A DNA stretch of 64,000 nt from Aquarana catesbeiana. Lineage: Eukaryota; Chordata; Amphibia; Anura; Ranidae. The translations under genes were made by a program, and so were the position numbers. Where the stretch lies: positions 693,604,700 to 693,668,699 of the forward strand of contig NC_133326.1 of assembly GCF_042186555.1 (NCBI RefSeq). Direction: 5' to 3'. Positions 23,648 through 34,315 of this stretch are shown piece by piece. Numbering within the stretch: position 1 is the stretch's first letter; each line of letters begins with the position of its first letter. The notes under the pieces are model-generated. The model saw nothing but the letters and a program-made list of their open reading frames with translations. It did no database searches and was not told the origin of the DNA.

Positions 23648-24181
23648 TGTAAGGATGTTAGAGTGCTGCTTTAAGATATGTTATACAAGAAGAAATGTAT
23701 TTTGCTTTCTTATGCAGAAAATTAGAAGTGCAAAGATTATTTGCGAGCTATGTACTTGAACAGGATGTACGTGTGGTTAGCCTGATATTTTAATATAGAC
23801 AATGAATAACAAAGTTATAACATGTTAGAAGTTGGGTGTCTGGAACATTGGCAGATTGCCTAGCATACATGGTCACATATATATATCAACTTATATTTAG
23901 ATATAGCCTGAGGGATATTTATAGGCAGAATATGCAATTTATGACGTTTTAAGCTTATTTTTTCATATAGTCTATGCTTCAATCTCATTGGCTGATAATA
24001 AGAGGGAGGTTTTTCTCTCTCTCTCTGTAAGTGTATAAGATATATGCAAACCCAGTAAATCATTGTAATTTTGATTCACCATCCCATGTGTGCATCTTGA
24101 TTACCCGATCAATCAGAGAGTTCTATCCATACACCCATAGGTCCAATCCGGGTTCAAAGGAGAAATAGGAGCGGCTTAACA
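23648..24181 (+). repeat. 3' LTR of the endogenous retrovirus
   Basis: 534 bp, TGTAAGG to CTTAACA. A GGAGGGAA purine tract directly precedes it. A TATAAG box-like site is at about 24034. It includes the segment missing from the 5' LTR. Confidence 0.88.
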
Positions 24182-26512
24182 GGGACTTCCTTGATGTATT
24201 CACTATTGTCTACTTGGATGACATACTAATCTTCTCCTCCTCCCTTGAATCACATCGAGTCCATGTTAAAAAGGTATTAGACAGACTAAGGAAACATCAC
24301 CTTTATGCCAAAGCTGAAAAGTGTGAGTTCGAGAGACTTACTATCCAGTTCCTGGGCCTCATTATTTCCACAGATGGGATTGCCATGGACCCACAGAAAG
24401 TATCTGCAGTACTCGACTGGCCAGCTCCCACTGATTAAAAGTCCGTGCAGCGATTCGTGGGATTTTCTAATTTCTACAGGAAGTTTATCAAGAACTTCTC
24501 AGGTATCATATCCCCTATTACACAATTAACCAGATCATGCACAACTTTCACATGGACTGTAGAAGCTCAAGCTGCTTTTGAGAGATTAAAGGGCCTTTTC
24601 ACATCTGCACCCATTTTGAGACACCCTGACCCTACCTTGCCTTATGTTCTCGAGGTTGATGCCGCCAAGATTGCTGTGGGAGCCATACTGTCTCAGCGAC
24701 AGGGGATAAAATCCTTACTCCACCCTGTCGCCTTCTTTTCCAGAAAACTATGTGCCTCAGCAAGGAACTATGATGTGGGTGATCAGGAGTTACTGGCTAT
24801 CAAATCTGCCTTGGAAGAATGGCGCTATCTTCTTGAAGGAGCAGCACATCCCATTCTTGTGCTCACCGACCACAAGAACCTTGAATATTTAAAAGCAGCC
24901 AAGAGATTAAGACCCCGCCAGGCCAGATGGGCCCTCTTTTTTGCAAGGTTCTGCTTCCATATTACCTATCGGCCTGGATCCAAGAATGGGAAGCCTGACA
25001 CCCTTTCTCGTATGTTCCAAGACACTGAGGTTCCCTCTGAGCCCGATACCATTCTACCGGTTAAAATTTTTCTTCTGTTACAGATGGACCTCTTCCTCAA
25101 ATTAAGTCAGTAGTTCAGAACCATTCTCCACCTCAAGAACTCCACCTTCAGCTGAAAGAAGGTCTCTACTTTCATGGTGAACAGATCTTCGTTCCTGAGC
25201 AGTTACGGTCAGCAGTGCTTTACATGTGTCACGACCATCCCTTGGCAGGTCATTTTGGAGCACATAAGACATCAAATCTGGTCCTTCGCTCCTTCTGGTG
25301 GCCAAACCTGGTGCAAGATTGCAGGGACTATATTAAATCCTGCACAACGTGTCTTCGGAACAAGACTGATAGAGCCAAAAATTGGGGTCTATTGGAACCC
25401 CTTCCTGTCCCTGATAAATTATGGACCATGATTGCCATGGACTTTATTGTTGAACTACCCCCATCAGAAGGCTTCACCACCATTTTCGTGATTGTGGATT
25501 GATTGTCCAAAATGTCCCACTTTGTGCCCCTGAAAGGCACCCCTTCTGCTGCAGAGACTGCCTCTTCTTTTATCAAGGAAGTTGTATGCCTTCACGGTAT
25601 TCCTGCTAACATTACTTCTGACCGTGGGGTAATTCACTTCCCAATTTTGGAAATCCTTATGTGAAGCTTTGGGCATTAAATACTGTTTGTCATCTGCATA
25701 CCATCCACAGACTAACGGTCAAACAGAGGACAAACCAGACCCTGGAGCAGTATTTGCATTGCTTTTCTTCATTTGCACAAGACGACTGGGTTTCTCTGTT
25801 GCCATTAGCGGAAATTGCATATAATAACTCTATACACTCTGCAATCAAACAAACTCCCTTTTTTGCATACTATGGGTTTCACCCATCTTTTTTGCCTGAT
25901 GTTCCCCAGGAATCTTCAGTTCCGGTAGTACAGGATCGTTTGAAGTTCTGGAGGTCCAACAACCAACTCCTACAAGAAACCATCACCAAGTCCCAGGACA
26001 ATAATAAGAGGTTCTATGACAGGAGGAGAAGGGGTAACCTGGACCTTAAACCAGAAGATAAGGTATGGCTTTCCACCACAAACCTAAAGTTGGCCTGTCC
26101 CTCTAAAAAACTTGGACCAAGGTATATTGGACCATTCCCAGTAAAGAAGAGGATTAATGCTGTTGCCTTTGAGCTCAATCAGCCGGCAAGTTTAAAGATT
26201 CACCCGGTATTTCACGTATCTCTCTTAAAATGATCCGTGGCTGATCACTTCCCTGATCGAGAACCTGAGATTCCTCCACCCTTGCTTGTTGAAGGTAACA
26301 AAGAGTTTGAGATTGAGGCTGTTATGGAGTGCAGGAAAAGAAATGGCCAGACCCAGTTTTTAATTAAATGGAAGGGCTATGGTCCTGAAGATAATTTGTG
26401 GGAACCCTCTTCCAATGTACATGCTCCACAACTGATTCAGGCTTATCTTCAGCTTCACCCAGGAAAAGAGATCCCTAGTGGGCATCCGGAGGCTGTCCGT
26501 AAGGGGGGGTAA
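24182..26512 (+). pseudogene. gypsy pol continued: RT, RNase H, integrase, chromodomain
   Basis: The RT active site is in IVYLDDILIFSSSLE (24190-24240), followed by the thumb. RNase H spans 24445-25113, with VLEVDAAKIAVGAIL and LTDHKNLEYL. The integrase zinc domain has an H-H-C-C pattern (HDHPLAGHFGAHKT ... CTTCLRNK). Its catalytic core starts IAMDFIVELPPSEG, continues TSDRG, and has an N-terminal NGQT-like block. The chromodomain at about 26310-26460 reads FEIEAVMECR ... FLIKWKGYGPEDNLWEP; in chromoviruses it steers integration to modified chromatin. Breaks: an in-frame TAA near 24436, a TGA near 25500 where an arginine is expected, and a frameshift near 25640. Confidence 0.9.
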
Positions 26513-27314
26513 TGTAAGAGAACTATTAGTTCCCGTTTGGTGCGCACTCGCGCGCATGCGCATGCACACGGACGGCTGCAGATGCCTGTGCGCAACAATG
26601 CACATGTGCAACGGATGGCGTCATAGCGCTAGTTGGTGCCAGCCGGCCTATTTAAAGAAGTGCTCTGCCCTCAGACCGGTGCTGACTGGTCTTCAGCTGT
26701 ACCCTGATACCTGAACCCTGCTACTACCTGCTTGTTACCTGTTGATGAACCTGGCTTGCCTTGACCCTGCTTCTGGATTCTGTTTCTGCTCTGACTGCTG
26801 GTTTCCTGGCTTCCCATTGGACTCTGTTTATGCCTACTGCCTTGCACTGCACTGTTCGCCTGTTACCAGACCCAGCTATCCATGTGACTTTGCTTCTGCC
26901 TGCTGCCTTGTACCCCCCTGCCCGCTTGTTACCGAACCTGGCTTCCCTTGAGACTCTGCTCCTGCCTCTGGCGTTTCTCCTCATTATCCTGCAAGTGTCT
27001 GCAATCACAGTCCTGCAACCTGCTGCGACTTCCTGCTGCAAGTATTCCAGGGACTTTACATCACCTAACATTCCAGCACCACAGTTCCTGCAGAGTGCCT
27101 CCTTAAGCCCAGTTGATCCTTGGCACAGCACCGCTTACGGTTTCTCTGCTCATCCAAGATTGCATCCTCCGCCACAAGTCTCAGGGTCCACAGCTGCAGG
27201 CACTCGTGTCCCTCCTGGCCCTCGGCTCCCACTGTTCCACTTCCAGTGGGACCTGGACTGGAGATACAAGAGGGGCATACCTCATCATTTCAGTCTCCAA
27301 CCAGGTACATGACA
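26513..27314 (+). repeat. 3' LTR of the Ty3/gypsy element
   Basis: 802 bp, TGTAAGAGAAC to GGTACATGACA, preceded by the AAGGGGGGGTAA polypurine tract. It is shorter than the 5' LTR by small indels. Its last 40 or so bases are repeated at about 28160-28201 by the local tandem duplication. Confidence 0.9.
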
Positions 27315-27845
27315 AGGTGTATCCGGCAACAGGGACAGGAACAGTCTCTTAATCGCTGGGAGTAAGTCTGTGGTCTTCTCTAGGACCCCCTTATCCTCAA
27401 ATGATTGCGCCTGTTGCGATTGTCCTAATCTTCCAGATTAGACTGCAGCTGGGTGACTGTTTCTGTAAGGGATTCATGATCCCTGTGGAGGTCAGAATAG
27501 GCCAGCTGGAGTTCGACATGCTTTGTCTCTAACAGGTCAGTCCCCCCCTAGTACTGCCAGCTCCTGGGTCAGCTTGTTAGTGGACTTGTGGAGCTCCACT
27601 TGAAACTTGTCTGCAAGTTTTTCATACATGGCAGAAAGGCTAGCATCCAGCTTTGCCTTTGTAAGATGAACAGGGTACTCACATTCTCCCTCCCTGGAGA
27701 GGGTCCAGGGCTGTGTGCTGCTGCCTGAGCATGTGGTGGCTGAGCACCATTTTGAGACATCCCGCTCTGCTCCTGGCCCTGAAGGAGGTAATTTGTTAGG
27801 GATTTCTGCCTCTGGCTTACCGTGGCGTGCTTTATGTGTCAGCAT
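27315..27845 (-). pseudogene. LINE A ORF1, N-terminal part
   Basis: It starts MLTHKARHGKPEAEIPNKL at 27845, downstream of a short 5' UTR that begins at the TSD. It continues with a coiled-coil-like KLDASLSAMYEKLADKFQVELHK stretch and reaches the gypsy LTR at 27315. The C-terminal half is at 16054-16554. A second copy made by tandem duplication is at 28205-28730. Confidence 0.75.
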
Positions 27846-28204
27846 GCACCTCTGTGTCCCCTAGGGGTGCGGGCAGTTTGAAGGGTGAATTCCAGAACGA
27901 AATTGCCCCAGGGGAGTGATAGATGTCTCCGCTGCCTACGGAGCTCTCACTACAGGCGTCCTCCACTCATCGCGCCACACATGCGCCCTCCTAATTAGCT
28001 GATTAGAGTAGGACATGAGTCTACAATATCAAACTTTTCACAATATTCAAATTTTATGAGATACTGAATTTTGGGTTGTGACTAGCTGTAAGCCATAATC
28101 ATCAAAATCAAAAGAAAGAAATGTCTGAAATATATCACGCTGTGTATAATGAATCTATATGAGGGGCCACTCATCATTTCAGTCTCTAACCAGGTACGTG
28201 ACAA

Positions 28205-28730
28205 GGTGTATCCGGCAACAGGGACAGGAACAGTCTCTTAATCGCTGGGAGTAAGTCTGTGGTCTGCTCTAGGACCCCCCCTTATCCTCAAATTATTGCG
28301 CCTGTTGCGATTGTCCTAATCTTCCAGATTAGACTGCAGCTGGGTGACTGTTTCTGTAAGGGATTCATGATTCCTGTGGAGGTCAGAATAGGCCAGCTTG
28401 AGTCTCTAACAGGTCAGTCCTCCCCCCTAGTACTGCCAGCTCCTGAGTCAGCGTGTTAGTGGACTTGTGGAGCTCCACTTGAAACTTGTCTGCAAGTTTT
28501 TCATACATGGCAGAAAGGCTAGCATTTAGCTCTGCCTTTGTGAGTTGAACAGGGTACCCACATTCTCCCTCCCTGGAGAGGGTCCCGGGCTGTGTGCTAC
28601 TGCCTGAGCGCCTGAGCGCTTGGTGGCTGGGCTCCATTTTGAGCTCTCCACCCAGACCCAAAGGAGGTAATTTGTTAGGGATTTCTGTACTGGCATACTG
28701 CGGAGTGATTTGTGTGTCGGCCCTCACCAC
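28205..28730 (-). pseudogene. duplicated LINE A ORF1 N-terminal fragment
   Basis: The unit B copy of the ORF1 start, reading MVRADTQITPQYAS... and then the same KAELNASLSAMYEKLADKFQ coiled-coil block. It has a small duplication (GCGCCTGAGCGC) and other substitutions. It is cut off at the junction with LTR sequence near 28201. Confidence 0.75.
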
Positions 28731-29170
28731 TGTGTCCCCTAGGGGTGAGGGCAGTTTGGGGTGAATTCTGGAATGAAATGGCCCCAGGGGAGTGATAGAT
28801 GTCTCCGGTGCCTACGGAGCTCTCACTACAGGCATCCTTCGCTTATTGCGCCACGCGTGCGCCCTTCTAATTAGCTGATTAGAGTAGGACATGAGTCTAC
28901 AAAATTTAACTTTTCACAATATTTAAATTTTATGAGATATTGAATTTTGGGTTGTGGCTAGCTGTAAGCCATAATCATCAAAATTAAAAGTAAGAAATGT
29001 TTGAAATGTATCAAGCTGTATTTAATGAATCTATATAATATATGAGTTTCACTTTTTGAATAGAATTACTGAAATAAATAAACTGTTTGATGATATTCAA
29101 ATTTTTTTAGATGCACCTCTATGGATAACTTCAGATACATTAGGAGCGAATGTCTGTTTCCATTTACTAG

Positions 29171-29553
29171 TAATGCCGCGTACACACGGTCGGACTTTTC
29201 AGCTACAAAAGTCCGACAGCCCGTCTGACAGACTTTCGACAGACTTTCAACGGACTTTTGGCAGACTTTCTAACGACCAGACTTGCCTACACACGATCAC
29301 ACCAAAGTCCGACGGATTCATACGTGATGACGTACACCGTACTAAAATAAGGAAGTTGATAGCCAGTAGCCAATAGCTGCCCTAGCGTCAGTTTTTGTCC
29401 ATCGGACTAGCATACAGACGAGCGGATTTCTGGGTCCGGCGGAGTTACTGAAGGTCCGGTGAAGCCCACACATGATCGGATTGTTCGCCGGATTTGGTCT
29501 GTCGGCGTCCATCAAGTCTGGTCGAAAAGTCCGACCGTGTGTACGCGGCATTA
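29171..29553. mobile_element. Harbinger MITE
   Basis: Terminal inverted repeats TAATGCCGCGTACACACGGT and ACCGTGTGTACGCGGCATTA flank an interior full of GTCCGAC-type motifs. It is 383 bp and codes for nothing. TWA-type targets fit Harbinger. Confidence 0.85.
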
Positions 29554-29639
29554 CAGACAAGCAAGATGCAATTGACACATGTAATACAATAGTTAAGTAT
29601 TGATTAGGGACTTTTTCTACATTTAGCCCCAATATATAA

Positions 29640-30120
29640 TTTTTTCACACAAATAGAGCTTTCTTTTGATGGTATTTGATCACCACTGTGTTTTTTATTT
29701 TTTGCTATATAAATGAAACAAGGCTGAACATTTGAAAAAAAAAACAAAAGATATTTTCTACTTTTTGTTATAAAACATATCCAATAAAATCAAATGTCTT
29801 CATAAATTTAGGCCAAAATGTATTCTACTACATGTCTTTGATGAAAAAAAATCCCAATAAATGTATATTAATTGGTTTGGTGAATGTTTTAGCGTCTACA
29901 AACTATGTTAAATATATTTAAAAATTGATCAATCCTGATGTACTGATGGCCTAATTTCCCTAATTTCCCGCAAATGCCAGGACAGTACAAATACCCCCCA
30001 ATTGACCCCTTTTTGGAAAGTAGACGTAAGAGGTTACTAAGAGGCATGGCACTTTTTTGGAAGCTGTAATTTTTTGTCACAATTTTTGGGAAAATTAGGA
30101 AATCAAATAATTGTATTTAT
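29640..30120. repeat. old piggyBac-type repeat fragment
   Basis: It shares blocks with the 3' portion of the piggyBac element at 50157 and its MITE relatives: CAAATAGAGCTTTCTTTTGATGG, TTGGTTTGG...TTTTAGCGTCTACAAAC and CCTTTTTGGAAAGTAGAC. It lies in the opposite orientation to 55500-55870. Termini are not resolved. Confidence 0.6.
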
Positions 30121-30240
30121 TTATTAATTTATTTTACATACTGTCACCAGTGCAGTGCAGCATCATCATATGACTGGTGTGGTGGTGATCAGGGATACTG
30201 CCTGTTGGCTGTATGATATAATTAAAAAGAAAAAAGAAAC

Positions 30241-30487
30241 TTAACCACTTCGGAAGATTTGGCTGCTGAATGACCAGGCCATTTTTTGCGATTTGACACT
30301 TTGTTGCTTTAACTGACAATTGCTCAGTCGTGCGATGCTGCACCCAAACAAAAATGACGTCCTTTTTTCCCACAAATAGAGCTTTCTTTTGGTGGTATTT
30401 GATCATCTCTGCAGTTTTTATTTTTTGCGCTATAAACAAAAAAAGAGCGACAATTTTGAAAAAAAAACACAATATTTTGTACTTTTT
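30241..30487. mobile_element. piggyBac-type TTAA MITE, left half
   Basis: It starts at TTAACCACTTCGG and ends in the 14-bp sequence ATTTTGTACTTTTT (30474-30487), where LINE B inserted. The right half resumes with the same 14 bp at 61597 and ends in CAAGCCGTTAA (62201). The two halves join into one known-looking MITE structure. Confidence 0.8.
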
Positions 30488-30559
30488 TCCTTTCCATAGT
30501 ATTTTATTGAAGTAAAACAAATTAGAAATAGTCGAACATGTATAACAGTAATTACATGG

Positions 30560-32178
30560 AAAAAATGGTAAAAAAGCAGGAGTAGTATGGCGCTGCCCTT
30601 ATGGAGACAAAAATATATTTTTCTTCTTTGTAGTAAATGTGTTACCTAGTGACCTTATTCCTAAATAATTGCTTCTAAAGCCTGTATGTGTCAAAAGGTT
30701 GAATAAAAACTGTGACTGGTGACGGATTTTTTCTATTAAAAGCGAAAAATGCAACATATGGTGCTCCAATTATTCAGAAAAGGTGCATTGTGCGCTTTAA
30801 ATTAGGTAATAAATTACGTAAATAGTTGTGGATATGGATCCAATACCACCTAAGTGGAAAGTATAAAAAAGGAAAACAGGAGTAGTATGGCGCTGCCCTT
30901 ATGGAGACAAAAGGACTTTTTCTTCAAAATAAACAATAGCTCTATAATTCCTAAAGTATTTCTTCAAAGCCTGTGTGCACCAAATAATACGCCCCAGTAG
31001 AAGTCTGACGACGAAACGCGCGTAGGGCGGGCTACGGACGTCTTGCAGCACCTCTAACAAAGGGAATTCGTTAACTTTTTCTATGCTTGATTTTTTCATT
31101 TGAAATGTGAGTACATATATTTTATTAAGCTTTAATAAAAGTTCTCTTATGGTTTTACGCGATGGGCATACCTTCTTTCCTTTACATGTAATTACCACAC
31201 CACAATATGCAAGTAAAGTTTGGGGGATATCCTTGATTGCTGCACAGTGGCAGACACTGTGACCGCTTATACCCCTGCAGGGGAAAGAAAAATCCGGTGA
31301 GTGCAAGCATTGTCAGAGCCTGCAGACAAGGCACTAATTAAAGAAACCAGCACCTGGATAAGAAGTTTTCCTACAGATATTTGACCCTCAGAGATTGAAC
31401 ATTTCAAAACATTTTTAAAAAGAACTTGTTTTTTCATAAATGGAACTTTTCCTATCCAACTACTACTGGTCACAGCACATCAGTCACTATATATGATGGA
31501 TAATTTGCACAACTTTGTATACATTTTTATGATTTAACACTGGTCACTTTAGTGATGTTGCACCATGCACTTTTGTTGAATAATTGAAGCACCCTATGTT
31601 GCAATTGTACCTTTAATAGTAAGTACTCAGCACCAGTCACAGATGTTATTTAATTATTTGGCGCACACAGGTTTAGAAGCAATACTTTAGGAATTATAGA
31701 GCTATTGTTTATTTTAAAGAAAAAGTCCTTTTGTCTCCATAAGGGCAGCGCCATACTACTCCTGTTTTCCTTTTTTATACTTTCCACTTAGGTGGTATTG
31801 GATCCATATCCACAACTATTTACCTAATTTATTACCTAATTTAAAGCGCACAATGCACCTTTGCTGAATAATTGGAGCACCATATGTTGCATTTTTCACT
31901 TTTAATAGAAAAAATCTGTCACCAGTCACAGTTTTTATTCAACCTTTTGACACATACAGGCTTTAGAAGCAATTCTTTAGGAATAAGGTCACTAGGTAAC
32001 ACATTTACTACAAAGAAGAAAAATATCTTTTTGTCTCCATAAGGGCAGCGCCATACTACTCCTGCTTTTTTACCATTTTCTAATACTTTCCACTCAGGTG
32101 GTATTGTATGTGTAGAGGCAGCAGCCATATCCACAACTAAAATACCCAATTCATTGCGCGGATTTACCCCATACACCT
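30560..32178. mobile_element. palindromic retro-insertion with 13-bp TSD
   Basis: The flanking repeat AGTAATTACATGG occurs at 30547-30559 and 32179-32191. Arms of about 430 bp (30560-30990 and about 31660-32120) are inverted. Both contain GTAGTATGGCGCTGCCC or its complement, and each arm carries it twice. The central 670 bp is different and begins with a hammerhead-like core (31005-31024). No ORF or poly(A) tail is seen. TSD length suggests target-primed reverse transcription. A Penelope-like or related origin is inference. Confidence 0.7.
31005..31024 (+). ncRNA. degenerate hammerhead-like core
   Basis: CTGACGA (box I, matching CUGANGA), one nucleotide, GAAA (31013-31016), a CGCGCG mini-stem and GTA as a possible NUH cleavage triplet. 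Helix II is essentially missing and helix I is weak (GCCC at 30991 with GGGC at 31025, with unpaired bases between). It is probably an inactive relic of the motif at 34321. Confidence 0.35.
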
Positions 32179-33495
32179 AGTAATTACATGGACCCAACGG
32201 TCTAAGGATATACAAGAGTTTTGTATCAATCACCAAAAGAAAACATGTATACCAACTGTAGGGGAATAGAGGCATTTAACAGTGATTATTTGGGTATGTT
32301 GGATAGTGGGATCATTTGGAGTTAGGGTGAGAGTTTTGTTTCTCTGAAATCAGAGTTCATCGGATTTTTGAGGGGGCAAGTTCACATTGGATGTTATTGT
32401 GTTGTGATTTGGCATGGTTTCTTAAGATAGGTAATAATGACCCTTAGTGATTCTACAGGGTGATATGTTGGGTATGTTTTCAGTGTTATATGCGTCAGTT
32501 AGTGTATGTTATTTGTGTTTTGTAAGTGGATCAGGACTGCCAGTCCAGCTGGCAGCCTTGGTTAGTTTTGTTGGTTGTGTGTGAAAGGGTGTGGGGGGAT
32601 TGGGAGGGTATATGGTTATAGGTAAGGTAAGTGTAGGGGTTATGGGGGGTGTGTTTTTTTTGGGGGGAAGGTTGTAGAGATGGGGGAGGGTACGGCTGGT
32701 ATATGGGAGGATGGAATAGACTGAGACAGGGGGGCAGAGGCCTCCTATCTGACCCTGGACTTTGGCCCATCCATCCTTGATCCCTCCATACGCCTGATGC
32801 TTAGCGAGTGGTTATGGGGTCGATGAAAGGATGAAATAGAGGGTCATTTTAGGTATTGTGTGGGTTCATGATTTCTATGTATTCAGAAGTGGTCTTGAGA
32901 TGGGCCCAGCGGGTGTTGTGTTTGGAGATGTTTTCATGGGAGATGGCTATGAGCTCTTCCATTTCGGCAATTTTATTGATTCTCAGAAACCAATCTTTAG
33001 TTGAGGGGGCACTGGATTTACCCCATAGGACCTGGATACATAGTTTAGCTGCATTCAGCATGTGCATCGTTAAAGATTTAAAATAAGAGTGTTTGGGTAG
33101 TGTGGTATGGTGCAGTAAGAGTTGCGCGGGGTAAAAGTCTAAGGTAAGGGTGGTTACCTTTGATGTTATGTTGTGAACTTCATTCCAGAATTTTTGGATA
33201 ATGGGACAGGACCACCAGATGTGAATATGAGAATCAAATTCAGAGTTGCATCTCCAGCATAAGTTTGATGTTGCTGGCGTAAATTTATTAATGAGGGTTG
33301 GAACTCTGTACCATCGGTTGAGGACCTTGTAGCCATTTTCTTGGGTTGATATGTTTATCGAACCCTTGAGAGTATTTTCAAATATTTGCTCCCACTGGTC
33401 ATCTGTAAGATTTAATGAGAGTTCTTTCTCCCAGAAGTGGCAAATTTTGTGTTTCGTGGGTGGTTAGCAAAAAGTAAAGAGTAGATGGTGGAGAC

Positions 33496-33927
33496 TAATG
33501 CCCTGTACACACAATAGGATTTTCCGACATCAAAATCTATGTTTTTTTTTCCAACGGATGTTGGCTCAAACTTGTCTTGCATACACACAGTCACACAAAG
33601 TTGGTCGGAAATTCCGAACGTCAAGAACGCTGTGATGTACAACACGTATGACGAGCCGAGAAAAATTAAGCTCAATAGCCAGTGTTTCTCTCCTGCTTGA
33701 TTCCGAGCATGCGTGGAATTTTGTGCGCCGGCATTGTGTACACACGATCGGCATTTCCGACAATGGATTTTGTTGTCGGAAAATTTGAGAATCAGCTCTC
33801 AAATTTTGTGTGACGGAAATTCCAATGGAAAATGTCTGATGGGGCCTACACACGGTCGGAATTTCCGACAACAAGCTCCTATCAAACATTTTCCAACGGA
33901 AAATCCTATCATGTGTACAGGGCATTA
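33496..33927. mobile_element. Harbinger MITE inside LINE B ORF2
   Basis: Termini TAATGCCCTGTACACA and TGTGTACAGGGCATTA. The interior left part matches the subterminal region of the 46258 Harbinger copy (GATGTTGGCTCAAACTT then TCACACAAAGTT). The interior right part matches 59590-59818 (GAGCATGCGTGG, GTCGGAAAATTT). This makes it an internally deleted derivative that joins both kinds of end. Confidence 0.85.
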
Positions 33928-34315
33928 GTGTCTGCGGAGTGGATTCGGAGCATAATGATTCTATGGGGGTGGGTTGGCTAGTCCAGTGTGACCTGCATTT
34001 TGGGTCTAAGAGAAAATGTTGTAATTGTAGGTACGTCCATAATGGGAATTTAAGGTCTTTTATTTGTGAAGCTAGTTTTTCGCGAGTTAGGAAAGTACCT
34101 CCTTGAATGAATTGTTTAGACAGGATATGTTTGTGTGGCCAGGAGGAGGATAAAAATTGCATGGACATTCCGGGAGGGAAATCAGGATTGGAGGGGAGTG
34201 GAGTCATGGGGCCCGGTAGGGTTGAAAGCTGTTGTTTGTTATTTGTTCCATGGAAGCAGTGTAGAGTGGGGCCTATAAGTATATGGTTAGAGGCTTTGCT
34301 TGGGATGTGTTTGAG

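Larger units (their letters stand above)
19345..24181 (+). mobile_element. endogenous retrovirus (gamma/epsilon-like pol), env not found
   Basis: LTRs bound the element and the 5-bp target duplication GGGAC (19340-19344, 24182-24186) lies in gypsy RT. The interior holds gag-like, protease-like, RT, RNase H and integrase remnants in retroviral order, all degraded. No envelope coding region is recognisable between the integrase end (about 23350) and the 3' LTR. The 4.8-kb length fits an element that has lost env and much of gag. It is not functional. Confidence 0.88.
16555..27314 (+). mobile_element. Ty3/gypsy chromovirus-type LTR retrotransposon
   Basis: Two LTRs of about 0.8 kb enclose gag, protease, RT, RNase H, integrase and a C-terminal chromodomain, in the Ty3/gypsy order. 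A G-rich polypurine tract lies just before the 3' LTR. The element sits in LINE A ORF1. It is itself cut in the RT by an endogenous retrovirus (19345-24181). Without that insertion it would be about 5.9 kb, a normal chromovirus length. Frameshifts and stops make it defective. Confidence 0.9.
11493..27991 (-). mobile_element. LINE A: full-length L1-like retrotransposon, split by a gypsy element
   Basis: The flanking direct repeats TAATTAGCTGATTA (11479-11492 and 27992-28005) define the insertion into the Tc1 element. On the minus strand the order is a short 5' UTR (27991-27846), ORF1 (27845 onward, interrupted at 27315/16554 by the gypsy element and resuming to about 16054), then ORF2 (15423-about 12072) and a 3' tail ending near 11493. 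The complete 5' end plus TSD shows an un-truncated insertion. Many frameshifts have followed. Confidence 0.88.
27268..29036. repeat. tandem segmental duplication, unit about 880 bp
   Basis: Unit A runs from about 27268 to 28157 and unit B from about 28158 to 29036. Both contain, in order, the last bases of the gypsy 3' LTR, LINE A ORF1 N-terminal sequence, the LINE A 5' UTR, the TSD TAATTAGCTGATTA and Tc1 flank. Matching points lie 876 to 889 bp apart. The duplication therefore happened after the nested insertions. Confidence 0.9.
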
